A stretch of DNA of 64,000 nt from Hygrophila difformis (lineage: Eukaryota > Streptophyta > Magnoliopsida > Lamiales > Acanthaceae). Location of the stretch: contig JAOANR010000010.1 of NCBI GenBank assembly GCA_030278955.1, positions 15,421,086 to 15,485,085 on the forward strand, written 5' to 3'. A model generated the notes under the pieces. That model was not told the DNA's origin. It worked only from the letters and a program-made list of their open reading frames with translations, and did no database searches. Below, in pieces: positions 33,701 to 45,628 of this stretch; within the stretch, counting starts at the first letter, position 1; the number at the start of each line of letters is the position of its first letter. The position numbers and the translations under genes are program-made.

Positions 33701-33847
33701 GTAACAAGGAGCAAAACCGTCAGAATGATCAAGGTTCTTTGGTCGAACCACGAAAGTGAGACGGCAACTTGGGAAGTAGAATCCGACATGAGAGAACGCT
33801 ACCCGACATTGTTCCAGACCGATACCGACACAGTTATGGGGACATAA
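30761..33847 (+). pseudogene. Element C RT, RNase H, integrase and chromodomain
   Basis: RT has [20 protein letters not shown] and FIDDIMIY (near 31486). RNase H has [11 protein letters not shown] and [10 protein letters not shown]. Integrase has [22 protein letters not shown], the aspartates of MDFVSGLP and ISDRDSGF, and [10 protein letters not shown] with the catalytic Glu. The C-terminal chromodomain (33680-33830: VLWSNHESETATWE) assigns it to the chromoviruses. In-frame stops at 31451-31453, 32144-32146 and 33479-33481 replace codons that read Gln, Gln and Arg in element A, consistent with C-to-T decay of methylated DNA. Confidence 0.92.
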
Positions 33848-34072
33848 CTGCAATCTTAAGGGGGAGAGGATATCATACCCCACCTATTTTACGTGCATCT
33901 TTGTAAACTTTTGAACTACGTTATGGCTTGATCCCTTCACCGGGTACGTAGACAGCTTAGAAGTCTTAATTCTAAGTTCAGTCGCAAAGTAATAAAATAA
34001 ACAAAAGACCTTAGCACGAGAAAAGCCGAAACACAACTTCGAGGACGAAGTTGATTCTTAAGGAGGGTAGAC
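33848..34072 (+). other. Element C 3' end: two polypurine tracts and the 202-bp block
   Basis: Tract 1, AAGGGGGAGAGGA (33858-33870), ends where the 202-bp block starts. Tract 2, AAGGAGGGTAGAC (34060-34072), ends where TGTAATACCC starts. Element A has the same pair. Confidence 0.8.
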
Positions 34073-36667
34073 TGTAATACCCGAGAATTTTACAACATAA
34101 ATAAATAAATAAATACAATAAATAAATAAATAAATAAATAAATATAATAAATAAATAAATAAGCAAATAAATCAGCAAATACATTAAATAAATAAATATA
34201 GAAGAAATAGGAAATGAAATTAAAAGAGATTTAATTAAACAAAAGAAATTAAAGTTAAATAAGTCGTTATACGAGAACCCGATATAAATGAACTCGAGAA
34301 TTCGAGCCAAAACGTAACATTTGATCCGAAAGAAATAACGACACGAAATAGGAACCCGAAGAGAGTCCGGAAATTGGAATCCGAGAGCATAGAGGGATAG
34401 AAACCCGAAAGAGGCGCGGAAACGCACGACGGATCGCACGACCCGCCCGGACCGAAGTCCAGGCGTTCGCCGCGCGCTGGCCGTGCGCTAATGGGGCAAA
34501 AGGCGCGCCAACCCCGCGCCAAGAGACAGATTCGCCCGTTGCGCGAATCTCTCGCCCGAACGCGGATTTTTCGACTTTCGGTTGAACGTCTCTCGGCTCA
34601 AGACCCTTAGGGTCAGATTTTGGACACCCTAGGACTTAGCTATCTATAAATAAACCCCCTCGGAGACCCTAAACCCTTTTCAAAACCCTACGACACTTTC
34701 TAAACACAAACGTAGTAATCCCGGAGTCAACGGAGGCACCAAGAGGCCAAGGCAGCAGCTTTTGGACGAGAATCAAAGGATCTCCGACGTGTGGTAAGTT
34801 CTAGTCATCAGATTCTTCTTAGTTTCAATCCGAAAACGGATTCTAACCCCGTCTCTTTCCTTTCTACACCTCGAATTGGATCTAGAACGTAGAACCCGAC
34901 GAACGGAGAGGAGAAACGGTGAGCTGGAAGCCACGCCTTCGAAATAGACAATCTCGGACGTTCACAAATCAGTAAATTAACTCTTACATGGTTTTGGGAG
35001 GAATTAAAACGTTCGAAACTAAAAGACTTAACAAGAAATCGTAAATCTGTCAACTTATGTTTTCTACCGACGCAACAGATTTGATGAAATTTTTCCGAAC
35101 CTTAAACAACTTCAAACAGAAAAACTTAAAACACGAAAAATGTTCCTAAGGCTTAGATCTATCTACTGTAAAATTTTCAGAATTTTTAGAGATGATTTGA
35201 TATGTGAAAACCAACCGAAACCGAACTGCTTGAATCTAGATCTTGAAATTCTTGACAGAACTTAGGTCTGATCGTGATCACGTTTTTGACATAGGTTCCA
35301 GACCGATTTAGATCTTTGGCCGAACATGAAAGTTGTAGATAATTGTGGCCTCTGTAAAATTTCATCAAATTTAGAGTTGAATTGCTATGGTAGAATTCGA
35401 AATCTTTAAACTGTGACATATGAAATTCGGACAGAATCGTACTTCTGTGAAAATTGGTGTTTTTGACCTATTTCGGTATCTCGGATTGAAAAAGTTAAAA
35501 CACGAAAGTTGTAGAACTCGACGTTTCTGAGTCAGTCCTGAAACTTTGGAATTTTTGGAATTAAATCTGATTTTAGACGAATTTTAGAGTAAACTGTGGT
35601 TTACATGAAATCAAATCTTGAAATCTTGTTCAAACATGAAATTAACCTTTAGAGTTGAAATGAGTTGAGACATTACTGTTAAATAAATATAATTGAGATC
35701 AGATTTTTAAAATTAAATCCCCTTACAAACTTGATAAATTAAAATTAGGGGTGAGTGCTCTGCAGGGTGCCCCCTAACGATTCACTTCGTGCCTTAATGG
35801 ACGATGGTGACCCCGCGCGCTAAACTTGAGATATGATATTGCCAAAACGGCGAGATATAGAGCCTACACTCTCGAGAATATCCACATGGGTTTCCCGAGG
35901 CTCCGGAGTGGTACTGGGTATGGCTGATACGGTTGCGGCCGCCGGGCTACCGGCTAAACTTGTTGACATCGCGATGCTATCGTGAAACTTTGAAATACCG
36001 AATCTGGGATGTAATGGGGATATTAAATTAAATTAAATTAGATTAAATTATGCTTGTTGTCCAATTAAATTACTTAAATGCTTTATTTAAATTATGGCTT
36101 TTATTTTAATTCATGCGAGATGTGTTGTTTAATAAAGCTCTGAAATGAATTATGCTATTGGATAGTTGATTAGATTAAATTGAATATTATGCTATTATCA
36201 TGCTTTTATTTAATTATTAAAAATTAATGGCTTTTAAACCCTACGATCATGCATGTGTTAACTTACTCAGCAAGTTTTGCTGACCAAACCATTTTTGTTC
36301 TCTTTTCTTACAGAATATGTAGAGTGAACATGAGCACTTCATACATGGGAACTTATCTTTTGGGGAAAAACATTATTTTGTTTTTAAATTCGTACTTTAG
36401 ACTATATTATGAACGGGCCTGCTTAACCCGTGTTTTGGCCATGTCGGCCCTATTTACATTTTCCGCTGCAATACTATACTTAAATATTATTTCCGCTGCG
36501 CTATTATTTTCGAACTATATTGTATGGGCTGTTTTGAATGCTTTAAATATTTTAAATACTGCAATACCTAGCCTTGCATCTCTTTAGTGAGCCGGAGAAA
36601 CCGTATTTTACTAGGGAGGTGTGGCGGTGACACCCCGACCTGGGTTATCAAAAACCGGGGTGTTACA
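34073..36667 (+). repeat. Element C 3' LTR (core)
   Basis: 2595 bp. It differs from the left LTR mainly by an expanded ATAA microsatellite at 34097-34170. The TATA box copy is at 34645-34652. Confidence 0.95.
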
Positions 36668-36954
36668 AGTCTACCCCCCTTAAGAACCAACTTCGTCCTC
36701 GAAGTTGCGCTTCATCCTCTCGCGAGTTCGGGAATTGTTTGATTAAGCGATTGTATTATTGTGTGTTGTTGTTTGTTATTATTTGACTGAACCCAGAATT
36801 GAAATTTCCGAGTTGCCTACGTACCCCGTGAAGGGATCAAGTCATTACGTAGTTCAAAACAATTTGAATTTGTTTATTTGGGGTACCAAATATATTCTGA
36901 CAAAATATCCGGAAATATTCGGGTTGTCACATCCTCCCCCTCTTAAGATTACAG
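36668..36954 (-). other. Element A 3' end region with two polypurine tracts
   Basis: On the - strand AGAGGGGGAGGA (about 36943-36932) is followed by TGTGACAACCC, and GGGGGGTAGACT (36679-36668) ends at the C LTR edge. The layout mirrors 33858-34072 of element C. There is no gene. Confidence 0.75.
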
Positions 36955-38880
36955 TTATGTCCCCATAACTGTTGTTGCATTGTCTTGGAATAGGGTTGGG
37001 TAACGATTCTTCATGTCTGCCTCTAGCTCCCACGTTGGGTAACCTTAACCATTCTCACGGTCTTATTCCTTGTTACCCTCTCCTTCACGTCGAGTATTCG
37101 CACCGGAATTTCTTCGTAGCTTAAGTCATCGTCCAACTCAATCTCCTCCGGTTGGAGTACGTGGGTCGGATCGTGGACGTATTTCTTCAATTGTGAGACG
37201 TGGAACACGTCGTGGACACGAGCAAATTGTGGCGGTAATGCTAGTCGGTATGCTAGATTTCCCATTCTTTCTAGGATCTCGTATGGTCCTATGTATCGTG
37301 GGCTCAATTTCCCTCGCTTGCCAAAGCGCATCACACCCTTCATCGGTGATACCTTTAACATGACCTTATCGTCTATTTGGAATTCCAAATCTTGCCGTCT
37401 CACGTCGGCATAGCTCTTTTGCCTGTCTTGCGCGGCTCTCATCTTTCCTTGGATTATTTTGACTTGTTGAGTCATGTCCTCAAGAAGTTGCGGTCCAATT
37501 ACCATAGTCCTATCGCTCTCTTCCCAGCTCAATGGACTTCGGCATTTGCGTCCACATAGTGCCTCGAAAGGTGCCATGCCAATGCTAGCATGGTAACTGT
37601 TGTTGTAGGAAAATTCGATTAAGGGTAAATGATTTTCCCAACTTCCTTTAAACTCTAATACGCATGCCCTTAGCATGTCTTCCAAAGTTTTGATCGTTCT
37701 TTCCGTTTGCCCATCCGTCATGGGGTGGAACGCGGTACTCATCTTTATCTTCGTACCGAGGGCTTCTTGTAGTTTTGTCCAAAAATGTGAGACGAATCTA
37801 CTGTCTCTGTCCGAGATGATGTCATGTGGTACTCCATGTCGTCGTACCACGTTGTCGACATATGCCTTTGCCAACTGGTCCATGGACCAGGTATCCTTCA
37901 TAGGGATAAATATGGCAGCTTTGGTCAACCCATCCACGACCACCCAGATTGTATTCATCCCCTTCGGTGAACGTGGTAATCCCGAAATGAAATCCATTGA
38001 AATGCTATCCCATTTCCAACTTGGGATTTCCAATAGTTGCATTAATCCTAGGGGTTTTTGTCGTACGGCCTTGACCTTCTGGCAGGTAAGGCATCTTGCC
38101 ACAAACTCGGCTATTTCTCTCTTCATGTTCGGCCACCAATAGTTCTTCTTTATGTCCTTGTATAGCTTCTCGCCTCCGGGATGGACCGAGTATGGGGTAT
38201 TATGGCCTTCGTCCATCACTTTTTGCTTCAGGTCCTCGCATTTTCGTGGTATGCACCACCTTCCCTTGAAGCGGATGCTTCCGTCCTCATGAATTTTAAA
38301 ATCCATTGCCTTTCCTTCAGCAATGCTCTTCTTAATTTCCTCCAGCTTTTCATCACCCGGTTGTGCTAGTCGTATTTCATCGAATATGGTAGATCCTACT
38401 ACCATCGTGTTGACGACCTCGCTTACTTCGCCAGAGTGTACCAACTCCAGACTTAATTTCGCCAAGTCTCTGTACAACTCGGCCGGTACCACAAGTGAAT
38501 TCACCACGTGTTGAGTCTTTCGACTCAAGGCATCGGCCACAACGTTGGCTTTTCCTTCATGATACGCGATTTCCAGGTCGTAATCCTTAATCAGTTCCAA
38601 CCATCTTCTTTGCCTCAAATTCAGCTCTTTTTGCGTGAATATATACTTGAGGCTCTTATGGCCGGTGAACATCCGACACTTTCGCCCATAGAGGTAGTGC
38701 CTCCATATCTTTAAAGCGAACACGACTGCGGCTAGTTCCAAGTCGTGCGTCGGATAGTTCTCTTCGTGTGGCTTTAGTTGACGTGATGCGTATGCTATAA
38801 CCCTTTGATCTTGCATTAGCACGCATCTCAATCCTTCCTTCGAGGCGTCGCTGTACACCTCGAAGTCTCCATCCTCCGAT
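36955..38880 (-). pseudogene. Element A RNase H, integrase and damaged chromodomain
   Basis: Open from YSDASKEGL (38858) to 37023. RNase H has [13 protein letters not shown]. The integrase zinc finger, DFISGLP, SDRDSRF and TDGQTERT are all present. The open frame ends [11 protein letters not shown] because about 25 bases of the chromodomain are missing compared with element C; out-of-frame remains reach the old stop near 36955. It is separated from the RT frame by a frameshift near 38880. Confidence 0.9.
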
Positions 38881-40021
38881 GTAGTGCCAACACCGGCGCT
38901 GTGGTAAGTCGTTTCTTCAATTCTTGGAATGCGGAATCACATTCACTGGTCCAGTCATATTTCGCCCCTTTCTTTAACAGCTGTGTCAATGGGCGAGCGA
39001 TCTTTGAGAAATCCTTTACAAACCTTCGGTAGTATCCCGCCAATCCGAGAAAACTTCTTATCTCGGTTGGATTCTTCGGTGGCACCCATTCAGTCACTGC
39101 CAAGATCTTTGCTGGGTCTACTGCCACTCCGTTGGCAGATACGATATGTCCAAGAAATGCCACTTCTTTTAGCCAGAAGTCGCATTTGGACAGCTTGCCA
39201 TACAGCTGATTTACTCGTAAGATCCCTAACACTTTGTGTAAGTCTTCGGAATGTTCTTCTTCACTTTTCGAATAGATCAGGATGTCATCTATGAACACCA
39301 CTACACATTGATCTAATAGTTCTTGAAACACGTTGTTCATGAGATTCATGAACATCGCTGGGGCGTTCGTCAGCCCGAATGATAGCACCGTGAATTCGTA
39401 GTGTCCGTAGCGAGTTCTGAACGCCGTCTTTGGGATGTCCTTTTCGGCGATCCTTAACTGGTGATATCCAGATCGCAAGTCGATCTTTGAAAATACTGAA
39501 GCTCCCTTCAGTTGGTCGAACAAATCCTCGATTCTGGGCAACGGGTACTTGTTCTTGACCGTGACTTGATTAAGTCCTCTATAATCGATGCATAGTCGTA
39601 GACCTCCATCTTTCTTCTTAACGAATAAGACCGGGGCTCCCCATGGGGACGTGCTCGGCCTTATGTAGCCCTTCTCTAGCAACTCCTCGATTTGTTCCTT
39701 TAGTTCCTTCATTTCTAGCGGCGCCATACGGTAAGGAGCCTTTGAGACAGGCTCCGTTCCCGGGATGAGATCTATGGTGAATTCCATATCTCTCTCAGGC
39801 GGCATGCCGGGAACGTCTTCCGGAAATACATCCGGGTATTCTCTCACCACCGGAATGTTATCCACCTTGACCTCTTCGGCCCCAAGGTTATGAATGTAGC
39901 ATGGATATAATGTGTAACCCTTACGCATTAAGCTACATAGCTTAAGGGCGTTAACTATCTTGGTAGACTTCTTGTGGGGCTGGGAGTAAAAGATGACTCT
40001 CCTCCCCCTACTCTTTGACAA
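38881..40021 (-). pseudogene. Element A RT
   Basis: Linker, then RT with [28 protein letters not shown] and [11 protein letters not shown]. The frame is clean for nearly 400 codons, then shifts at the RT-RNase H border (after [11 protein letters not shown]). Upstream it is cut from the protease by a single TAA (CAA in element C) at about 40030. Confidence 0.92.
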
Positions 40022-40030
40022 CGTGATCTT

Positions 40031-41647
40031 TTATTTTTGGCAATCGATCACGCCTTTATATTGGGTTAGCCAATCCATCCCTAGTATGACGTCAAAATCC
40101 TTTAGATCGAATTCTACCAAGTTCGCGAAAAACTCTATGTTCTTTATAACTATCGGAATTCCGTTATATCGCTTAGAGCATGATACTACTTCCCCCGATG
40201 GAAGTTGAATTCCTAAGTTAATCAATTCGCACTTAGGTAGATCTAGTTCAGGTAAGACTTTAGATGATATTATCGAACAGCTAGCTCCTGAGTCAAACAG
40301 AACTCTAAGGGGTGTACTTAAGACATGGAACGTACCTCCCATTACGTCTCCCTGCATAGGCACATCTGCCTCATTGATGACATTCAACCGCCCCATTGGA
40401 CGTCCCTGATTGCCTTGCTGATCCCGGTTCGGGTTCTGATTCTGTTGCTGATTTGGATTCTGTGGAGGACGTTGATTTTGATTGAGATTCTGGTTTGGAG
40501 GGGGTCTATAACCCTGGTTGTTTCCATTCCGCCCATCTTGGTTGCGAGGCTGCGTTGGCCCCATGCCTAAGTCCTCCCTCTTGGTGATGTTTTCCAGTCG
40601 AGTGCGGCACTCATTCGCCATGTGGCCGTTGCGACCACACCTGTAGCAGGCGCCCTGTTGGGGGCACCCTCTGGCCAAATGAGGCCTGCCGCATCTCGGG
40701 CAAGGTGGCACCGGGTTACCCCGGAAAAGGGTTCTATCGTCATTTCCTCTGTTGTTGTTTTGAGGGGGTCTGTTCAGATCTCCCCGAAAGTTGTTCCCTA
40801 CAGCATTGTTACCGGAACGGTTATCTCTATTCCTCTTATCCTGTCCCTGAGATCCTCGACTGGGTTCTCCGCTCACTTTCCTTTTCAGTTGTTGCACCCT
40901 TGCAACAGCTACCGCACGATCATACACCGATTGCAGGTCTGGGTATTGGACGCCAGTGATCACTTCCCGTATAGTCAAGTTTAGCCCCATTTCAAATTTC
41001 AGTGCCTTTTTCGCATCTGTCGGTACGAGTCTTGGTGCGAAACGCACCAACTCCTTGAAACGGGTGTAGTATTCCTGGACTGTTTGCCCTCCTTGTTTCA
41101 GAGATAGGAACTCCTCGTACATGGCTGACTTTGTGCTCATGGGATAAAAGCGATCCCTGATCAGTCCCATGAATTCCTCCCAAGAATAGGGTTCCTCGTC
41201 CTCGGCTAACTTATCTTGCGTGGCATGCCACCAGTCATCCGCCTCCCCTCCGAGATAGTACGATGCCACAGGCACCTTCTCGCCAATTGGGCGCTTCACC
41301 GCGTTTAGTAGCTTGTCGAATGTTCGGATCCATTCTTCGAGTTTAGCCGGGTCCTCTTCGCCGGCGTAGTGCGGCGGGTGATATGAGTTCACCATAGCTA
41401 AGTAGTTAATGTGGGCCTCGGGTGGAGGTACCGCAGCTGCTTGGCCTTGGTTCACATGCGCGTTCCCTATCGCAATGAAAACCTCTTCTAGAGTGCGTAG
41501 GCGCGCGTCCATGTTGTTTGGCATAGGGTTTGTCGGCTCCTCTTGAGCGTGTACCCCTTCGCCGGGTATAGGCATTTCTGGTTGCATAGGGGTTTCGTTG
41601 GTGTTTGGAGTAGTGGGCTGGGCGCGTGGTCTTCCTCTCGGTGCCAT
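40031..41647 (-). CDS. Element A Gag and protease
   Basis: 538 open codons from MAPRGRPRAQP. Gag core: WIRTFDKLL, GGEADDWWHA, RDRFYPMSTKSAMY. Two zinc knuckles ([13 protein letters not shown] and CYRCGRNGHMANEC). An Asn/Gln/Pro-rich linker. Protease with the intact FDSGASCSI triplet and ILGMDWLTQY. It ends at a nonsense codon just before RT. It is the best-kept Gag in the A/C family here. Confidence 0.9.
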   Translation of the reverse strand: MAPRGRPRAQPTTPNTNETPMQPEMPIPGEGVHAQEEPTNPMPNNMDARLRTLEEVFIAIGNAHVNQGQAAAVPPPEAHINYLAMVNSYHPPHYAGEEDPAKLEEWIRTFDKLLNAVKRPIGEKVPVASYYLGGEADDWWHATQDKLAEDEEPYSWEEFMGLIRDRFYPMSTKSAMYEEFLSLKQGGQTVQEYYTRFKELVRFAPRLVPTDAKKALKFEMGLNLTIREVITGVQYPDLQSVYDRAVAVARVQQLKRKVSGEPSRGSQGQDKRNRDNRSGNNAVGNNFRGDLNRPPQNNNRGNDDRTLFRGNPVPPCPRCGRPHLARGCPQQGACYRCGRNGHMANECRTRLENITKREDLGMGPTQPRNQDGRNGNNQGYRPPPNQNLNQNQRPPQNPNQQQNQNPNRDQQGNQGRPMGRLNVINEADVPMQGDVMGGTFHVLSTPLRVLFDSGASCSIISSKVLPELDLPKCELINLGIQLPSGEVVSCSKRYNGIPIVIKNIEFFANLVEFDLKDFDVILGMDWLTQYKGVIDCQK

Positions 41648-42281
41648 GTTGTTGCAAGAACAAGAGAGTTTAGATTCTTTTTGTTGAAGTATTATGTAAT
41701 GCTTATAAAATAATTTAATTAAATAAATGACGATATTAACAGGTATCAGTCTACTGGAACCTGTTAGTATAGGTTGTTGGAGTTTAACGTATCGTTTGTT
41801 GTTATTTGGGGTTGGTTCTACTTGTTGCTTTGTTTTTGTTTTTTTTTCGTGAACAGTAACCTGTTCAGGTTTTTTTTTTTTTTTGAGACCTTAGGGTCCA
41901 GGGTGTTGGGGTTTAGGGTTGGAGATACCCTTGTTTGATGATTATCTCTATATAATATATATATATATATTTACATATTTATGTTATTTATTTATCAACA
42001 CTTGTATTTTTGTTTAGTTGTTATCTATAGGTCATTGATTATTATTACCTTGTTCATTTGTTTGATTGGGTTTTAACAAGGTATTCGAAGAGAAATAATT
42101 TAATTAAAATGTAAGGAATACTTTAAATATACTTGTATAAAATAAATGCTTGTAAATTTATTACTCAAGAGAAAATTTTTCAGTCGATTACAAGCATTCG
42201 TAACAGGAATGAAATAGTAGTGCTGATAATAGTTTGGAAAAGGGAACATAGATAGTAGTGCATCAGTATGGGTATCTAAGT
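41648..42281 (-). other. Element A spacer between ORF0 and gag
   Basis: AT-rich with T-runs (near 41837 and 41872) and a TA microsatellite (41957-41971). No gene is seen. Confidence 0.6.
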
Positions 42282-42680
42282 CTAGAGAGAATGGGTAGGT
42301 GCATCCTCGATGGGATCGTCTCCGTCGCTGGGTACGTCAATCGGTGCTGCAACAGTAGGGTTAGGTCCCGGGTTCTGAAGGACCCCTCCGTCAATCTCGT
42401 TGGCTAAGGTAGTCGACTCCCAGGCCACGTTCCCTATTTGTTCCTCCAAGTCATCACTCTTGTCTTGGAGTTGGGCCACTTGGGCTTGGAGCTGCGTGAC
42501 TTGATTTTGCAGCTGGGTTATGTTATGATGATCGGTCTCCCTAAGATGCCCCAGATGGGCCACGTGGCCCTCTAGCTGTCCTACTCGAGTCTTGAAATAA
42601 TTGATATGTTGTTGGGGCTCTAAGTACGCGTTAGTCAGTTTCATCATCAAGTTGACCATGTTCGTGTTGGGTTCGGCCAT
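42282..42680 (-). CDS. Element A ORF0: small coiled-coil protein upstream of gag
   Basis: 132 intact codons, MAEPNTNMVN to THSL. Residues 25-85 are a Leu/Gln heptad helix (QLQNQVTQLQAQVAQLQ), followed by an acidic Pro-rich tail. It is homologous to ORF0 of element C. It lies between primer site and gag and has its own ATG. No known domain. A structural or RNA-binding accessory role is only a guess. Confidence 0.75.
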   Translation of the reverse strand: MAEPNTNMVNLMMKLTNAYLEPQQHINYFKTRVGQLEGHVAHLGHLRETDHHNITQLQNQVTQLQAQVAQLQDKSDDLEEQIGNVAWESTTLANEIDGGVLQNPGPNPTVAAPIDVPSDGDDPIEDAPTHSL

Positions 42681-43136
42681 CTAATGTCAACAAGGAGGTT
42701 AGAGTCAGGACATGTTTCGAATAAAAGTCAAGATATGCAGGAATTTAAATCTACATGAATATGCATATGCAATCCCCCCAAAATTTAATTTAATGTGTTT
42801 TTAATTAAATTTAATCATGGTTTTAAGTAATTTAAAAAGTTGGGCCCCTATATTGGCCAAAAATAATAATTTGGACTTAAGAAGTAAAAACATGGGTATT
42901 TGGGCCGAAATGGTTGGGCTTATAATGAATAATTATTGGGTCAAAATAATTTAACCCCTTTGAGCTCAAAATATTATACTAAATGGATAGAAAATTTTTG
43001 GGTTCAAATTTTGGGCTAAAATAATAATACTAGTAGTCTTAAAAATAATAATAATAATAATAATAAATTTAAAAGTAATACTTAGTTCAAAATATTGGTT
43101 TAAAATAATAATAATAGTAGCTTTAAAATATTCCGG
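42681..43136 (-). other. Element A leader
   Basis: AT-rich leader with AAT microsatellites (about 43044-43068). No gene is seen. Confidence 0.6.
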
Positions 43137-43148
43137 GCTCTGATACCA
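43137..43148 (-). other. Element A primer binding site
   Basis: TGGTATCAGAGC on the - strand, three bases from the LTR end, identical in layout to element C. Confidence 0.93.
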
Positions 43149-43151
43149 ACT

Positions 43152-45623
43152 TGTAACACCCCGGATTTGATAACCCAGGCCGGGATGCCACCGCCACACC
43201 TCCCTAGCAAGACACGGATTCTCCGAGCTTGCTAAAGAGATGCAAGGCTATAGGTATTGCAAAAAGGTTTAAAAAAAAGTCCGGAATCTATTTAAAAATA
43301 ATAATAATATTTCATCCACACATAGTGATACCGGAAAGTAAAATATCGCAGCGGAAATGTAAAGGGGCCGACATGGCCAAAACTCGGGTTATACAGGCCC
43401 AATATGCAAGTGTCATAAAAAGCGATAAAAATAATGTTTAAAGTTTTCCATCCAAAGCATATGCTCATGCATTTTCTCCATACTCTGAAAAAAAGAGAAA
43501 ACAACAATTTTATCAGTATATAAAATACTGAGTAAGTCGATCCTAACATAGCAATAAAGGGGTTTAATTAAATAATTAAAATTTCACTCCTAAACATGCA
43601 TTTATAATTTCTAAAAGAATTACTAATTTAATTGTGTACTTGCACATGCATTTAACCATAATAACAATTTAATAAGATATGAAATTTAAAGACATAATTT
43701 AAATGCATAATTTAAAGACATGCATAAATAAATAGATACTTAAATATTAAATCTTTTATTTCCCCGTTGCGTAACCATTTCTTAATATTTTGTATAGCCG
43801 GTGATCCGGCGGCCGCAGCCGTGTCGTAAGTATCTTGTATAGCCGGTGATCCGGCGGCCGCAGCCGTATCTGCCATACCCAGTAACACTCCGGAGCCTCG
43901 GGAAGTCCATACGGACAATCCCGAGAGTGTAGGCCATGTATCTCCCGCCGATTGGCGTAATATCTCATCTAAATTCTCTCGTCCATTATAGGCCCGAAGA
44001 GAAAGGCTAGAGGGGCACCCTGCAGAGCACTCACCCTCCACCATAGTATCTCATGTATCATTTTGATTTAATGTATCGGGATTTTTCAAAAGTATAGATG
44101 CATCGTATTTCAAATCTTTGATCGTTCGTTTCGAAATTTCAAAATCTCTCGATTTAAAAGTCATTTGGCGTCACCGTTTACGCCTTTTTAATTTAAAAAT
44201 TCGTTTGAAGTCCGAAAAATCTAAAATTTTCACAGTTTATCCAAAACATCCTAACAAACAACCTTCGTGTTTTAACAATTTCGTAATAAGTTGAGGAAAC
44301 ATGTCAAAAATCGAGTTTAATGCAAAAACAGTTCACTGTCCAGTGGCAGATTTGACACAGTTTAGAAAATCGACTTTTTGACATATCAAATAGACTCCAA
44401 AAATTCTGAAATTTTAAACACATATACTAGACATGATTATCTACAACTTTCATTTAGATTGCAAAGATCAAATCGGAATAGAAAATATAGAAACAGGCTC
44501 ACTAAGTTCGGACATGTTCACAGGCAGATTTCAAAAATGTTTTGTCAAAGCAGTTTATTTTTGATGCGATTTGAAATAGCAAACGTCAACGAAAATGTCT
44601 GAAATTTTTACAAAACCTAGATTTATGTGTTAGGATTAAAAGTCTAGTTTTGAGTTTCTCGGATTGAATCCTCGAAATACGAGTTTTATACAGATTTCAG
44701 AAACTGTGCGAGTTGGGGTTTTTAATTTCGGTTTTTACGTTTCGTTATGTTACGACTAATTCAGACGGCCCTAAACCACCCGTATTGATATGGAAGGCTC
44801 AACTTACAGTGATGGTGTTCTTGAGTCGTCCTAGGGTCGCTCGGCTTGTCCAAAAATACTACGAACGGATCCTTGCACATGTTCTCCTCCTCCTTCAATC
44901 CCGAACGTGTTTACAAGTCCAATATTTGAAAGTTAGATTAAAGATTGGAGATAAAAACAAGAAAAACGAATCTGGATACTTCTTACCAATGATCCAAGGG
45001 ATGTGAAATTTGATCTACACGTTCCTACGGCCGTCGATGGTTGTCGGAAAGTCGCCGGAAGTCCGTCGGAAGTTCGTCGGGAGAGTGTTTTGGCTTGGGA
45101 GGGTTTGAGAGTGAATGGGGAGAGTTTGGAGGCTGCCAATGGAGTGAGAGACAACCCTCGCACGACCTAATACACCTTCCCCCGTCCAAAATCCACTTTC
45201 CATAGTCGGGGGGTCGAATTATGGCAAGAAATCGCCGAAAACGCGTAATTGGCCGTGTTCTGTGCTGCCACGCGCTGTTGGCGCGCTGAACGGCTAAAGA
45301 CCGCGCGGCCAGCGCGCGGCTCCCGCCTGGACTGCGGTCCGGGCGGGTCCGTGCGATCCGATCCATCGGGTCTTTTCCTCATCTCTTTCGGACTTCTATC
45401 CTCCCACGTTTTCGCGCTCGATTTTCCGGTTCATTTTTGGATTATGCTTCTCATCATAAATTTATTCCGATTCCCTTTGATTTCATGTGTTCGGGTTCGT
45501 CGGGTTCTAAATCGTTGTCTTTTGACTTCCGTGCATTTCCGATTTTATGGGTTCTCGGAACGGAACTTTCTTTCCTATTGGATTAATTCCTATTTTTATA
45601 TTCTAAAATTTACGGGTATTACA
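43152..45623 (-). repeat. Element A 5' LTR
   Basis: 2472 bp, uninterrupted. It serves as the empty-site reference for B: CTATC occurs once, at about 45397-45401. It matches 536-2787 plus 24323-24545. Confidence 0.96.
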
Positions 45624-45628
45624 ATTAC
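45624..45628. repeat. Target-site duplication of element A, right copy (ATTAC)
   Basis: Identical to 531-535. The copia reading frame continues right after it. Confidence 0.95.

Larger units (their letters stand above)
24547..36667 (+). mobile_element. Element C: Ty3/gypsy chromovirus, sister of element A
   Basis: C reads on the + strand: LTR 24749-27308, tRNA-Met-type primer site, leader with 23-bp repeats, ORF0 split by a MITE, gag-protease-RT-RNase H-integrase-chromodomain, LTR 34073-36667. Ahead of the left LTR is a 202-bp block that also precedes the right LTR. If that block is counted, the LTRs are 24547-27308 and 33871-36667. C lies at the LTR/polypurine boundary of A, opposite in direction, without a clean target duplication. 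The coding region has at least two frameshifts and three stops. Confidence 0.88.
536..45623 (-). mobile_element. Element A: Ty3/gypsy chromovirus, itself invaded by elements B and C
   Basis: A is bounded by a 5-bp duplication (ATTAC) and two LTRs of about 2.47 kb. It reads on the - strand: 5' LTR 43152-45623, tRNA-Met-type primer site 43137-43148, ORF0 42282-42680, gag-protease 40031-41647, RT to chromodomain 40021-36955, polypurine tract near 36668, 3' LTR 24323-24545 plus 536-2787. Its own length without B and C would be about 11.4 kb. The polyprotein has one nonsense codon, one frameshift and a deletion in the chromodomain, so it is not autonomous now. The LTRs differ by only a few percent by eye. 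Confidence 0.92.
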
